Part shown: positions 34,855 to 42,986 of the stretch, in pieces
Numbering within the stretch: the first letter of the stretch is position 1
How the letters are laid out: each line of letters starts with the position of its first letter
DNA from: Tepidibacter hydrothermalis
GTDB lineage: Bacteria; Bacillota; Clostridia; Peptostreptococcales; Peptostreptococcaceae
DNA length: 64,000 nt
Direction of reading: 5' to 3'
Assembly: GCF_029542625.1 (NCBI RefSeq)
Contig: NZ_CP120733.1
Span: forward strand, 558,001-622,000
Made by a program: the position numbers and the translations under genes
The notes under the pieces: generated by a model
Database searches by the model: none
Seen by the model: only the letters and a program-made list of their open reading frames with translations
What the model was told of the DNA's origin: nothing

Positions 34855-36783
34855 ATGGAAAAAACAAGTAGTGTAAAAGAAGAATTTAAACCTTTTATAT
34901 CTGCAGACAAAATTTTACCAGAGTTTACAATGACTTCAATATTACTGGGTATTTTGTTAGCCGTTGTATTTGGAGCTGCTAATGCATATCTAGGATTAAA
35001 AGTAGGAATGACAATAAGTGCATCTATTCCTGCAGCAGTTATATCTATGGGACTTATAAGAGGGGTTTTAAAGAAAGAATCTATTTTAGAAAATAACATG
35101 GTTCAAACTATTGGTTCTGCTGGAGAATCATTGGCAGCAGGAGCTATATTCACATTACCAGCTCTTTATATTTGGTTAGAAGAGTGGAATATGGGAACTC
35201 CAAGTTTATTGACTATAACAACTATTGCTTTATGTGGTGGAATTCTAGGAGTATTATTCATGGTTCCTTTAAGAAAAGCTCTAATAGTTAAAGAACATGG
35301 TGTGCTACCTTATCCAGAGGGTACAGCTTGTGCTGAGGTACTTCTTGCTGGAGAAGAAGGAGGAGACAAAGCTAAGGCTTGTTTTACAGGTCTTGGAATT
35401 GGAGCATTATATAAGTTTATAGCTGATGGATTGAAATTGTTTCCAAGTGAAATTGAAACAAGTATTAAAGGATACAAAGGTGCAGCTATTGGAGCAGACG
35501 TTTTACCAGCACTTTTAGGGGTTGGATTTATTATAGGACCTACTATTGCTGGTTACATGTTGGCTGGTGCTGTTATAGGATGGTTTGCATTAATACCATT
35601 GATTGCTAATATTGGTAGTATGGGAGATATTATAATGTATCCTGCATCTGTTCCAATCAGTGAATTAGGATACTGGGGAATATGGGATTCTTATATAAGA
35701 TATGTTGGTGCTGGAGCAGTTGCTTTTGGTGGTGTTTTCAGCTTAATAAAATCTTTACCATTAATAGTTCAAACATTTAAAGATGCTATGAAGGATTATT
35801 CTGCTGGTGGATCTGGTGGATTATCATTAAAGAGAACAGATCAAGATATGTCTATGAAGATTGTTTTAATTGGTATATTAGTAATTGTATTATCTATGAT
35901 GATGCTTCCAATAATACCTGTAGGATTTATGGGTGCGTTAATGATTGCTGTATTTGGTTTCTTCTTTGCAACTGTATCATCAAGAATAGTTGGTCTTGTA
36001 GGAAGTTCATCAAACCCAGTTTCAGGTATGACTATTGCTACATTAATAATAACAGCTATTGTGTTTAAATCAACTGGAAATGATGGCCAAACAGGAATGA
36101 TAGCTACATTAACAGTAGGTGCTATAATATGTATTATCGCTGCCATGGCAGGTGATACATCTCAAGACTTAAAAACTGGATTTTTAGTAGGAGCAACTCC
36201 TAAGAAGCAACAATACGGAGAGTTAATAGGATCATTAGCTGCAGCTCTTGCAATAGGATTTGTTTTAACACTATTAAATCAAGCATGGGGATTTGGATCT
36301 GCTGATTTACCAGCTCCTCAAGCAACTCTTATGAAACTTGTTATAGAAGGTGTTATGGGTGGAAGTTTACCTTGGGCGTTAGTATTTACAGGAGTTGGTA
36401 TAGGAGTAGCTATTGAATTATTAGGACTTCCAGTTTTACCTATAGCAATTGGTTTATACTTACCAATTCACTTAAGTACACCAATTATGGTAGGTGGAGT
36501 AATTAGAGGAATGTTAGATAAGAAGTTAAACAAAGTAGGTGGAGAAGAAGCTGTACACGAAAGTAAAGAAGCTAGAGGATTCAAGAATAAGATTGAGACT
36601 GGTATCTTATATGCATCAGGCTTAATAGCAGGAGAAGGTTTAATCGGAATTCTTCTTGCAGTATTTGCAGTAGCAGGCTTAAATGTGAATCTTGGAATTA
36701 GCTTAGGTCAAATAGGTTCAATAGCATTCTTTGCTTTATTGATATACTCATTAATGAGACATTCTGTATTAAAGAAAAATTAA
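34855..36783 (+). CDS. OPT-family oligopeptide transporter
   Basis: A 642-residue membrane protein with about 15 hydrophobic segments. It shows the OPT family features GAANAYLGLKVGMTISASIPAAVISMG, NMVQTIGSAGESLAAGAIFTLPALYIW, LPYPEGTACAEVLLAGEEGG and a C-terminal VGGVIRGMLDKK. Known role: proton-driven uptake of oligopeptides (some members move metal chelates). AAGGGGG lies 9 bases before the ATG. Its neighbours, a peptide-binding protein with a two-component system, support peptide uptake under dedicated control. A hairpin terminator follows. Confidence 0.93.
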   Translation: MEKTSSVKEEFKPFISADKILPEFTMTSILLGILLAVVFGAANAYLGLKVGMTISASIPAAVISMGLIRGVLKKESILENNMVQTIGSAGESLAAGAIFTLPALYIWLEEWNMGTPSLLTITTIALCGGILGVLFMVPLRKALIVKEHGVLPYPEGTACAEVLLAGEEGGDKAKACFTGLGIGALYKFIADGLKLFPSEIETSIKGYKGAAIGADVLPALLGVGFIIGPTIAGYMLAGAVIGWFALIPLIANIGSMGDIIMYPASVPISELGYWGIWDSYIRYVGAGAVAFGGVFSLIKSLPLIVQTFKDAMKDYSAGGSGGLSLKRTDQDMSMKIVLIGILVIVLSMMMLPIIPVGFMGALMIAVFGFFFATVSSRIVGLVGSSSNPVSGMTIATLIITAIVFKSTGNDGQTGMIATLTVGAIICIIAAMAGDTSQDLKTGFLVGATPKKQQYGELIGSLAAALAIGFVLTLLNQAWGFGSADLPAPQATLMKLVIEGVMGGSLPWALVFTGVGIGVAIELLGLPVLPIAIGLYLPIHLSTPIMVGGVIRGMLDKKLNKVGGEEAVHESKEARGFKNKIETGILYASGLIAGEGLIGILLAVFAVAGLNVNLGISLGQIGSIAFFALLIYSLMRHSVLKKN

Positions 36784-36794
36784 TAATATAATTA

Positions 36795-36824
36795 AAAAAG
36801 AGGATATTTAAATATCCTCTTTTC
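36795..36824 (+). terminator. Terminator after the OPT transporter
   Basis: AAAAAGAGGATATTT pairs with AAATATCCTCTTTT with no loop to spare; a palindrome usable in both directions, 25 bp before the next gene. Confidence 0.75.
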
Positions 36825-36848
36825 CTAATATAAAAAGAAGGTGACAAA

Positions 36849-37208
36849 ATGGGTAAAAAAATAAAAAAAGATGATAATTTTTTGGAATTAGTTCCTAAAA
36901 AAACGGGTAAATATAAATGGGAAACAAATGAAGATGGGTTTGTTAAAATTATTATACCTAGAAACGGAGTATTAGATAAAATAGTTAGATTTTTCTTCAA
37001 AACTCCAAAAGAAATGAAAATAGATTTAGATGAACAAGGAAGTATTGTTTGGAAATTAATAGATGGCAAGAATAATATAGAAAATATAGGTAGTAGTCTA
37101 AAAGATGAGTTAGGGAAAAAAGCTGAACCAGTTTATGAAAGACTAGGAACGTATATAAATATTTTAAGAAATAATGATTTTATAACACTTGAGAAGGTAA
37201 GTGATTAG
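36849..37208 (+). CDS. PqqD-like protein, orphan
   Basis: A 119-residue protein whose second half (DLDEQGSIVWKLIDGKNNIENIGSSLKDELGKKAEPVYERLGTYINILRNNDFI) has the PqqD winged-helix pattern. Known of the family: PqqD domains bind leader peptides and present them to radical SAM enzymes; many Clostridia also carry stand-alone copies of unknown role. No radical SAM enzyme or short precursor peptide is nearby. The first half is basic and PRNG...KIVRFFFKTPK could touch the membrane. It is followed at once by a small membrane protein. Confidence 0.8.
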   Translation: MGKKIKKDDNFLELVPKKTGKYKWETNEDGFVKIIIPRNGVLDKIVRFFFKTPKEMKIDLDEQGSIVWKLIDGKNNIENIGSSLKDELGKKAEPVYERLGTYINILRNNDFITLEKVSD

Positions 37209-37209
37209 T

Positions 37210-37554
37210 ATGATAAATATTGTGTTTAAGATATTATTAGTAGCTGTAACCTTTGCTTTTTTGCTATCGTGGGGATATATTAAGCAACAAAGAAAGAATG
37301 AGGAATTATTGAATAATTTATATAAGAAAATAGAGAATAAAGTAATGAATGAATTTAAGAAAAAAGAAAAATTGACTATAAAAGATATCGAAAATCTTAT
37401 CAAAGGAACAAAGGCATCTTTGTTTTGGAGTAAGAATAAAATTACAGTAACTGATCCTAGGATATTTATTAAAAATTTAATAAAAGATATGTTAAGTAAA
37501 GGACTTATCATAGAAGTTGTGGATAATAATTCTAGGGTATATAAAGCTAGATGA
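37210..37554 (+). CDS. Small single-pass membrane protein of unknown function
   Basis: A 114-residue protein: one N-terminal membrane segment (INIVFKILLVAVTFAFLLSWGYI), a lysine/glutamate-rich linker and a C-terminal cytosolic domain (KLTIKDIENLIKG...PRIFIKNLIKDMLSKGLIIEVVDNNSRVYKAR) that looks like a small winged helix. ATG 37210 starts 1 base after the PqqD-like stop; GTG 37201 is an alternative that overlaps it. Coupling suggests both act together. A long hairpin terminator follows. Confidence 0.7.
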   Translation: MINIVFKILLVAVTFAFLLSWGYIKQQRKNEELLNNLYKKIENKVMNEFKKKEKLTIKDIENLIKGTKASLFWSKNKITVTDPRIFIKNLIKDMLSKGLIIEVVDNNSRVYKAR

Positions 37555-37562
37555 ATTATATT

Positions 37563-37621
37563 AAAAGGTGCATGTGAAAATAGAGTTTTTGATAAAACTA
37601 TTTTCACATGCACCTTTTTTA
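37563..37621 (+). terminator. Strong terminator after the PqqD-like pair
   Basis: AAAGGTGCATGTGAAAATAG pairs perfectly with CTATTTTCACATGCACCTTT around a 14-base loop, then more T. Confidence 0.9.
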
Positions 37622-37649
37622 TAGCGAATAGGAAATAATATTATTTTTT

Positions 37650-37790
37650 GTTTTGTGGATAACTAGTTAAGAATGATATACTTGCAACTATTTTTAAGCA
37701 ACGGAGCCTGTAAGGATCGTTGGCGACATGAGTCACCGCGTTAGCGAGTAGACGAATTTTTCGTATTTGTTGTATAAATTTCCCGGGTAA
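37650..37790 (+). repeat. Family C structured repeat, copy 1
   Basis: Core ACTTGCAACTATTTTTAAGC, hairpin CAACGGAGCC/AGGATCGTTG, then GGCGACATGAGTCACCGCG, TTAGCGAGTAGACGAATTT. It is less AT-rich than its surroundings. It lies between the PqqD-like unit and the DNA glycosylase. Confidence 0.85.
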
Positions 37791-37911
37791 TAGACTAAAA
37801 TAAATTATTTGGTAATAAAATGTAGAAAAAATAAAGTGGAAATTAATACAGATTTTCAAAGTTTTGTATACTATGATAAACTTATAATAAAGGGTTTGGA
37901 GGGATTAACTT

Positions 37912-38520
37912 ATGGAGAAAGAGTATTTTAAATATGGAAAAAAGGAAATAGAGTATTTAAAAGAAAAAGACAAAGTCTTAGGAGAAAATATTGATAAAAT
38001 AGGATTTATAAAAAGAGAAATTATAAAAAATCCATTTGAAGCCTTGATATCTAGTATAGTAAGTCAGCAAGTATCTAAAAAGGCTGCTGAGACTGTATGG
38101 TTTAGATTTTGCAATTTAATCCATGAAATAACACCTGAAAATATTATAAATATAGATGATGAGAGTATAAAAAAATGTGGAATGAGTAATAGAAAGGTAG
38201 AGTACATAAAGGAAATTGCAGATGCAGCTTTAAGCAAAAGAGTTGATTTTAATAATTTAAAGCTTTTAACTGATGAAGAAATAATAAAACAATTAATTAC
38301 TATTAGAGGGGTGGGTACTTGGACTGCTCAGATGATACTAATATTTTCATTAAATAGATTAAATGTTATAAGTTATGATGATTTGGGTATAAGAAAAGGA
38401 ATAATAAATCTATATGAGTTAGAAGGTATATCAAGAAAGGAATTTAATGAATATAAGAAAAAATATAGTCCTTATGCTTCTGTAGCTTCTTTATATTTAT
38501 GGGAGTTAGCCTCCAAATAA
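37912..38520 (+). CDS. DNA-3-methyladenine glycosylase, AlkA/HhH-GPD type
   Basis: A 202-residue base-excision repair enzyme of the HhH-GPD superfamily. Seen: PFEALISSIVSQQVSKKAAETVWFRF at the start, the helix-hairpin-helix LITIRGVGTWTAQMILIFSL, and the catalytic Asp in SYDDLGIRKGI. No iron-sulfur cysteines follow, so it is not the Nth or MutY type. Known role: removal of alkylated purines. GGAGG ribosome site. It is monocistronic. Confidence 0.9.
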   Translation: MEKEYFKYGKKEIEYLKEKDKVLGENIDKIGFIKREIIKNPFEALISSIVSQQVSKKAAETVWFRFCNLIHEITPENIINIDDESIKKCGMSNRKVEYIKEIADAALSKRVDFNNLKLLTDEEIIKQLITIRGVGTWTAQMILIFSLNRLNVISYDDLGIRKGIINLYELEGISRKEFNEYKKKYSPYASVASLYLWELASK

Positions 38521-38632
38521 AATTAAGGGAATATAAGAAAATAGTATTTTGTTTAAAGAAAATTCTGTATCTATATACCAAAAATGATATAATATAGATA
38601 AAAATGTAATATTTTAGCGAAAGGGGATGATA

Positions 38633-39385
38633 ATGATGGATAAAGCATATGATGTTGTAGAAAAAAAGGCTTATTATAATTTGGAAAAAGAAATTGAGCT
38701 AGCGCGTCATAAATTAAACAGTATTATAATAGAAAAAAATGAAAACTTACTGGATCAAGAGGTAATAAAGCTAAGCGAAGAATTAGATGAATTAATAGTT
38801 AAATTTCAGTATATTAAGTCTATACAAGATAATTGCTTGATGAACTTGAAAAATATAATGGGTACTCATTCTATTTTTTATTATTATGGAAAAGGTCATC
38901 TCTTTGCAAATATGATCAAGTATATTAAAGTTGGAGTAGATAATAATGAAGTGATATATATATCAATGCAACATGAATTGTATGAAGATTTGAAAAAAAG
39001 TTTAAATAAAGCAGGAATACAGGATAAACATTTGAAGTTTCAATCGGTTAAACAACTTATAGATAGTAATAATAGGGGTGGAGTAAAAGGTCTTAAAGAA
39101 AAGATTGAATTTTTAGCAGAGGAAGAGATTAAATCAGGATATAGTGGTATACGTTGGATAGGGCAGCCTACATATGCTATTGAGCAAACTTCTAAACAGG
39201 ATTTTTTGAACTGGGAAATTAATTTAAGTGGAGGTCTAAGAAATACTAAGGCTTCACTTATTTGTATATATGATTATTATGACTATATAAATATTAAAAA
39301 AGTTATAGATGAAGAGGTTATAAAAAAATCAATAAATACGCATTCGCATATTTTGGAAAAGTTTTTTCTGAGGAGTACAGAGTAA
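38633..39385 (+). CDS. Spo0E-like phosphatase domain fused to a MEDS sensor domain
   Basis: A 251-residue fusion. Residues 15-60 form a helical hairpin with the Spo0E signature SEELD (48-52) in LSEELDELIVKF; such domains dephosphorylate Spo0A-type regulators. Residues about 75-245 match MEDS (DcmR-type sensory) domains: GTHSIFYYYGKGHLFANMIKYIKVGVDNNEVIYISMQ, YSGIRWIGQPTYAI and ASLICIYDYYDY. AAGGGG 6 bases before ATG 38633 decides the start; an ATG at 38627 is too close. Inference: a ligand-gated brake on sporulation entry. Confidence 0.85.
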   Translation: MMDKAYDVVEKKAYYNLEKEIELARHKLNSIIIEKNENLLDQEVIKLSEELDELIVKFQYIKSIQDNCLMNLKNIMGTHSIFYYYGKGHLFANMIKYIKVGVDNNEVIYISMQHELYEDLKKSLNKAGIQDKHLKFQSVKQLIDSNNRGGVKGLKEKIEFLAEEEIKSGYSGIRWIGQPTYAIEQTSKQDFLNWEINLSGGLRNTKASLICIYDYYDYINIKKVIDEEVIKKSINTHSHILEKFFLRSTE

Positions 39386-39398
39386 GTAAAAAAATAAA

Positions 39399-39538
39399 AC
39401 GAAACTTAATTAAGATGGAGTTTTTACTATAACTGAATTTTTAGTTGCATAAGTGTTATTTTGGATAAGCTAATCCAGAATCTATAAAGTTCTTACCTCC
39501 ACTGGAGGTAAGAACTTTTAGCTTTGGGATAAATTAAT
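39399..39538 (+). repeat. Family A structured repeat, copy 5
   Basis: Starts ACGAAACTTAATTAAGATGG, with the TTTTTAGTTGCATAAGTG linker and the second stem. Here the inner stem is perfect: AAAGTTCTTACCTCC-ACTG-GAGGTAAGAACTTTT, which also reads as an intrinsic terminator for the Spo0E-MEDS gene. Confidence 0.82.
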
Positions 39539-39644
39539 GAATTATATAAAAAATAGAATAATATTAGTGATTAATTCATATTTTATTGGGTAAAGTAATA
39601 AAATATGAAAGATAATACGATTTTAATATCTATATATTACGATA

Positions 39645-39673
39645 TTGACATGTGGATATTAAAAGAGTATAGT
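39645..39673 (+). promoter_or_regulatory. Promoter of the thioredoxin gene
   Basis: TTGACA and TATAGT with 17-base spacing. The leader to the ATG is about 120 bases. Confidence 0.75.
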
Positions 39674-39686
39674 ATGGGTATAATCA

Positions 39687-39767
39687 AGTGAAACTTATCC
39701 TAGTGTATGCGTATTCTAAGCTCTCTATATTAAGAAAGTTTTAGTATGCTTAGTCACTGGATGAATG
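39687..39767 (+). repeat. Degenerate family A element in the thioredoxin leader
   Basis: Starts AAGTGAAACTTATCC, like the family A 5' end, then one stem-loop: ATCCTAGTG with CACTGGAT outside, TTCTAAGCTCTC with GAAAGTTTTAG inside. Transcribed from the promoter at 39645, it would be part of the trx leader RNA. Confidence 0.55.
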
Positions 39768-39799
39768 AAGAATTAATTTAAATTGGGAGGAATTTAATT

Positions 39800-40117
39800 A
39801 TGATAAAAGTTGTGAATACTAATAATTTTAATGAAGAAGTAGAGAATAATGATGGTGTAGTTGTAGTCGATTTTTTTGCAGAATGGTGTGGACCTTGTAA
39901 AATGTTAGCTCCAGTATTTAAAGATTTAGATGAAGAAATTGGAGATAAGGTTAAGTTTATTAAAATTGATATAGATAAAGATATAAATTTAGCTGAGAAA
40001 TTTCAAATAACAAGTGTTCCTACAATGATAGTGTTTAAAGATGGAAAACCAGTAGATACTATAATGGGCTTTAGACCTAAAGATATGATAAAGTCTCAAA
40101 TAGAAACACACTTATAA
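39800..40117 (+). CDS. trxA: Thioredoxin
   Basis: A 105-residue classical thioredoxin with the active site Trp29-Cys30-Gly-Pro-Cys33 (FFAEWCGPCKMLAPVF) and the cis-proline loop ITSVPTMIVFKDG. GGGAGG lies 8 bases before the ATG. The reductase gene follows 73 bp downstream with no terminator between, so the two form a reductant pair. Confidence 0.96.
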   Translation: MIKVVNTNNFNEEVENNDGVVVVDFFAEWCGPCKMLAPVFKDLDEEIGDKVKFIKIDIDKDINLAEKFQITSVPTMIVFKDGKPVDTIMGFRPKDMIKSQIETHL

Positions 40118-40190
40118 TGAGTAGGAATTTCAAAAAAATTTACATTTAAGATTGTTCATAGAAAATTTTTTTATAAGATGGTGAAATTTT

Positions 40191-41042
40191 ATGAGATATG
40201 ATATAGCTATATTAGGAAGTGGGCCTGCTGGATTATCAGCTGCTATAAATGCTAAAGTTAGAAATAAAAACATAATAGTATTTGGTAACAGCAATTTAAG
40301 TGACAAAATAGTAAAAGCACCTAAGGTAGATAATTACTTAGGTATTTATGATACAACTGGTGAAAACTTAAAAGAAATGTTCAAATCTCACATAGATAAG
40401 ATGGGAATTGAGATTACAGAAGAACGAATTAATAATGTATATGCCATGGGAGAATATTTTGCTTTAATGGTGAATGAAAAAACTTATGAAGCTACTACAG
40501 TAATACTTGCAACTGGAATAGAGTATGCAAAGCCTATAAAAGGTGAAGAAGAATTTTTAGGCAGGGGAGTAGGTTATTGCGCTACTTGTGATGCAGCTTT
40601 ATACAGAGGAAAGAAAGTAGTTATAGTAGGCTATAATGATGAGGCTGAGGAAGAAGCTAACTTTGTAATGGAAATAGCATCTAATGTTTATTATATACCT
40701 ATGTATAAAGGAGAATATAAGCTGGCTGATGGTATAGAGGTTATAAAAGATGTGCCTATTGAGGTATTAGGTGATATGAAGGCTAACAAGCTTATACTTA
40801 GAAACTCAGAAATAGATGTAGATGGAATATTCTTTATAAGAAATAGCATATCTCCTAAATACTTAGTTCCAGGCCTTGAAGTTGAAGGTGGACATATAAA
40901 AGTAGATAGAAGTATGAGAACTAATATAAAAGGATGTTTTGCATCTGGAGATTGTATAGGGAAACCATATCAATATATAAAAGCTGCAGGAGAAGGTCAA
41001 GTTGCAGCACTTAATGCAGTTTCATATATCGATAAGAAATAG
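40191..41042 (+). CDS. FFTR-like (pyridine-nucleotide-independent) thioredoxin reductase
   Basis: A 283-residue flavoprotein with the thioredoxin reductase fold: FAD motif ILGSGPAGLSAAINA, redox pair Cys130 and Cys133 in YCATCD, and the C-terminal FAD motif FASGDC. The NADPH domain is degenerate: the usual GGGDSA motif reads VGYNDEAEEEA (146-156) and the HRRxxxR arginine motif is replaced by YIPMYKG. The protein is also about 30 residues shorter than NADPH-type TrxB. Known of the family: the Clostridium pasteurianum FFTR has lost these motifs and takes electrons from ferredoxin. By analogy this enzyme should link ferredoxin to the adjacent thioredoxin. Confidence 0.85.
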   Translation: MRYDIAILGSGPAGLSAAINAKVRNKNIIVFGNSNLSDKIVKAPKVDNYLGIYDTTGENLKEMFKSHIDKMGIEITEERINNVYAMGEYFALMVNEKTYEATTVILATGIEYAKPIKGEEEFLGRGVGYCATCDAALYRGKKVVIVGYNDEAEEEANFVMEIASNVYYIPMYKGEYKLADGIEVIKDVPIEVLGDMKANKLILRNSEIDVDGIFFIRNSISPKYLVPGLEVEGGHIKVDRSMRTNIKGCFASGDCIGKPYQYIKAAGEGQVAALNAVSYIDKK

Positions 41043-41045
41043 ATT

Positions 41046-41078
41046 AAAACACGCACTTATATTAAGTAGCGTGTTTTT
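41046..41078 (+). terminator. Terminator after the thioredoxin reductase
   Basis: AAACACGC pairs with GCGTGTTT, with an inner ACTT/AAGT, followed by further T. Confidence 0.8.
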
Positions 41079-41097
41079 TATATACTAAGAGATTATA

Positions 41098-41225
41098 AAA
41101 TTTTCGTTTTGAGGATAACATTGCTGAAAGTACTACGCTTACAACTGTTTTTAAGCAACAGAGTCGTGAGACTTGTTGGCGATATGAACGTAGACGAATT
41201 TTTGTTTTCAACAATAATTAATAAA
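41098..41225 (+). repeat. Family C structured repeat, copy 2
   Basis: Core GCTTACAACTGTTTTTAAGC, hairpin CAACAGAGTC-GTGA-GACTTGTTG, then GGCGATATGAACGTAGACGA. Compared with copies 1 and 3 it lacks about 14-20 bases (the GAGTCACCGCGTTAGCGAG part). Confidence 0.82.
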
Positions 41226-41299
41226 TATTAAGGTTTACAGATAAAGATATAAGATAATAATAAAAATAAAAGTACCAGTTTTTGTAGTAAAGAAGTGTA

Positions 41300-41356
41300 T
41301 TGACAAATTAAGTCAATATGTTATCATAAAATATGACAATGATAATTGTTATTAAT
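41300..41356 (+). promoter_or_regulatory. Promoter with a Fur-family box ahead of the metal ABC operon
   Basis: TTGACA at 41300, a weak TATCAT about 16 bases later, then AATGATAATTGTTATTAAT at 41338-41356. The last matches the 7-1-7 Fur/Zur inverted repeat TGATAAT-N-ATTATCA in 12 of 14 defined positions. Metal-dependent repression of the uptake operon is the natural reading; whether by Fur, Zur or Mur cannot be told. Confidence 0.65.
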
Positions 41357-41374
41357 TAATAAGGGGTGAAAATT

Positions 41375-42310
41375 TTGAAGAAAAATTTAATTTATATACT
41401 TATGATATTGGGATTATTTTTAATTGGGGGATGCTCAAATAAGGAAGTATATAGTAATAAAGATAATGATTTGGGAAATAATAGTATGAAGGTTTCGGTA
41501 GCTATTGTACCACAAAAAACATTTGTAAAAGCAGTAGGTGGAGATTTAGTGGATGTTGAGGTTATGATACCCCCAGGATATAGTCCAGCAAATTATCAGC
41601 CTACACCTAAACAGATGTCTAAGCTTAGTGAATCTCAAATTTATTTTTCAATAGGAGTTCCAACAGAAGAGTCTAATATACTTCCCATGATCGAAGGTTT
41701 AGATGAAAATATAAAAGTAGTGCATTTAGACGATAAAGTTAGAAAAGTATATCCAGATAGAATATTTGATGAAGAACACGAACATGACTCAGATGAACAT
41801 GATTCAGATGAACATGATCACAAAGGACGAGATCCTCATATCTGGTTATCTCCAAAGAGAGCTAAAATAATGATAGATGATATAAAAAATGAACTAGTAC
41901 AACTAGATCCTGATAATAAGCAAATATACGAAAAAAATGCTATAAACTATATAGCTAAGTTAGATGAAGTAGATAAAGAGATTAAGAACATTATCAACAA
42001 TGTGAGTAAACAATCCTTTATAATGTATCATCCATCTTTTGGATATTTTGCAGATGATTATAATTTAAATATGGTTGCTATAGAAGAAGATGGAAAAGAA
42101 ACTACTGCTAAAAGACTTAAAGAAATAATAGATTTTGCTAAAAAAAATAATATTAAATTTGTATTTTATCAAGAAGAATTTGATAGTAAACAAGCTGAAA
42201 CTATAGCTAATGAAATAGGTGGAAAAAGTATACAGGTATCACCTTTAAGTCCTAATTATATAGAAAATTTAAAGAATATATCTGATAAGTTTGAGGAAGT
42301 TTTAAATTAG
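41375..42310 (+). CDS. Metal ABC transporter lipoprotein, ZnuA-like
   Basis: A 311-residue cluster 9 metal-binding lipoprotein with lipobox LIGGC (Cys20). TTG 41375 is the likely start: AAGGGGTG lies 8 bases upstream and overlaps the alternative GTG 41366. A His/Asp-rich loop (EEHEHDSDEHDSDEHDHKGRD) precedes DPHIWLSPKRAK. Further sites are YHPSFGYFADDY and FYQEEFDSKQAETIA. The usual first ligand in PPGxDPHxYEPTP is lost: here GYSPANYQPTP has no His. Zinc is suggested by the loop, manganese remains possible. Followed by the ATPase and permease. Confidence 0.9.
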   Translation: MKKNLIYILMILGLFLIGGCSNKEVYSNKDNDLGNNSMKVSVAIVPQKTFVKAVGGDLVDVEVMIPPGYSPANYQPTPKQMSKLSESQIYFSIGVPTEESNILPMIEGLDENIKVVHLDDKVRKVYPDRIFDEEHEHDSDEHDSDEHDHKGRDPHIWLSPKRAKIMIDDIKNELVQLDPDNKQIYEKNAINYIAKLDEVDKEIKNIINNVSKQSFIMYHPSFGYFADDYNLNMVAIEEDGKETTAKRLKEIIDFAKKNNIKFVFYQEEFDSKQAETIANEIGGKSIQVSPLSPNYIENLKNISDKFEEVLN

Positions 42311-42323
42311 GAGAGGGTTATAT

Positions 42324-42986
42324 ATGAATGATATAGAAATGAAAAATTTGAGTGTGAAATATGGAACGGTATGTGCTTTGAAAGATATAAATTTAAATAT
42401 AGGAAGTAAAGAATTTGTAGGTATAACAGGACCTAATGGAGCTGGGAAAAGCACTCTTTTAAAGGTTTTGCTTGGAATAATAAAGCCTACAAGTGGAAGT
42501 ATTATACTAAAAGATAATGTATCTATTGGATATGTTCCACAATTTACATCTTTTGATAAACAGTTTCCTATAAAAGTATTAGATGTAATACTTATGGGAA
42601 ATTTATCTAGCAAGATTAAGTTATTTAAAAAATATTCTAAAAAAGATATAGACAGAGCTAGGAATATTATGGATAAATTAGGAATAAAAATGTTTGAACA
42701 TAGACAAATTGGACAGTTGTCAGGAGGACAACTTCAAAAGGTATTGATAGGAAGAGCTCTTATGACAGATCCAGAAATATTGGTATTGGATGAACCAACT
42801 GCAAGTTTAGATTTTAAAGCAAAAATAGATATTTATGAAATGTTATCTAAAATAAAAAAAGAAAAGACCATAATAATAGTTACTCATGATATGGAAGAGG
42901 TTGTTTCATATACTGACAGAGTAGTTTATTTGAATAAGGGATTGGCTAAGTGCAAGGAGGGGGAGCATGATAGAAACATTATTTAG
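42324..42986 (+). CDS. Metal ABC transporter ATPase, ZnuC-like
   Basis: A 220-residue ATPase: Walker A GPNGAGKSTLLK, YVPQFTSFDKQFP, signature LSGGQLQKVLIGRAL, Walker B ILVLDEPTASLD and H-loop VTHDMEE. The C-terminus overlaps the permease gene by 20 bp. It energises uptake by the lipoprotein upstream and the permease downstream. Confidence 0.95.
   Translation: MNDIEMKNLSVKYGTVCALKDINLNIGSKEFVGITGPNGAGKSTLLKVLLGIIKPTSGSIILKDNVSIGYVPQFTSFDKQFPIKVLDVILMGNLSSKIKLFKKYSKKDIDRARNIMDKLGIKMFEHRQIGQLSGGQLQKVLIGRALMTDPEILVLDEPTASLDFKAKIDIYEMLSKIKKEKTIIIVTHDMEEVVSYTDRVVYLNKGLAKCKEGEHDRNII

Noticed and set aside
37164-37613. 149-codon minus-strand frame opposite the small membrane protein
   Set aside because: It lies opposite two coupled genes that have ribosome sites and runs into their terminator.
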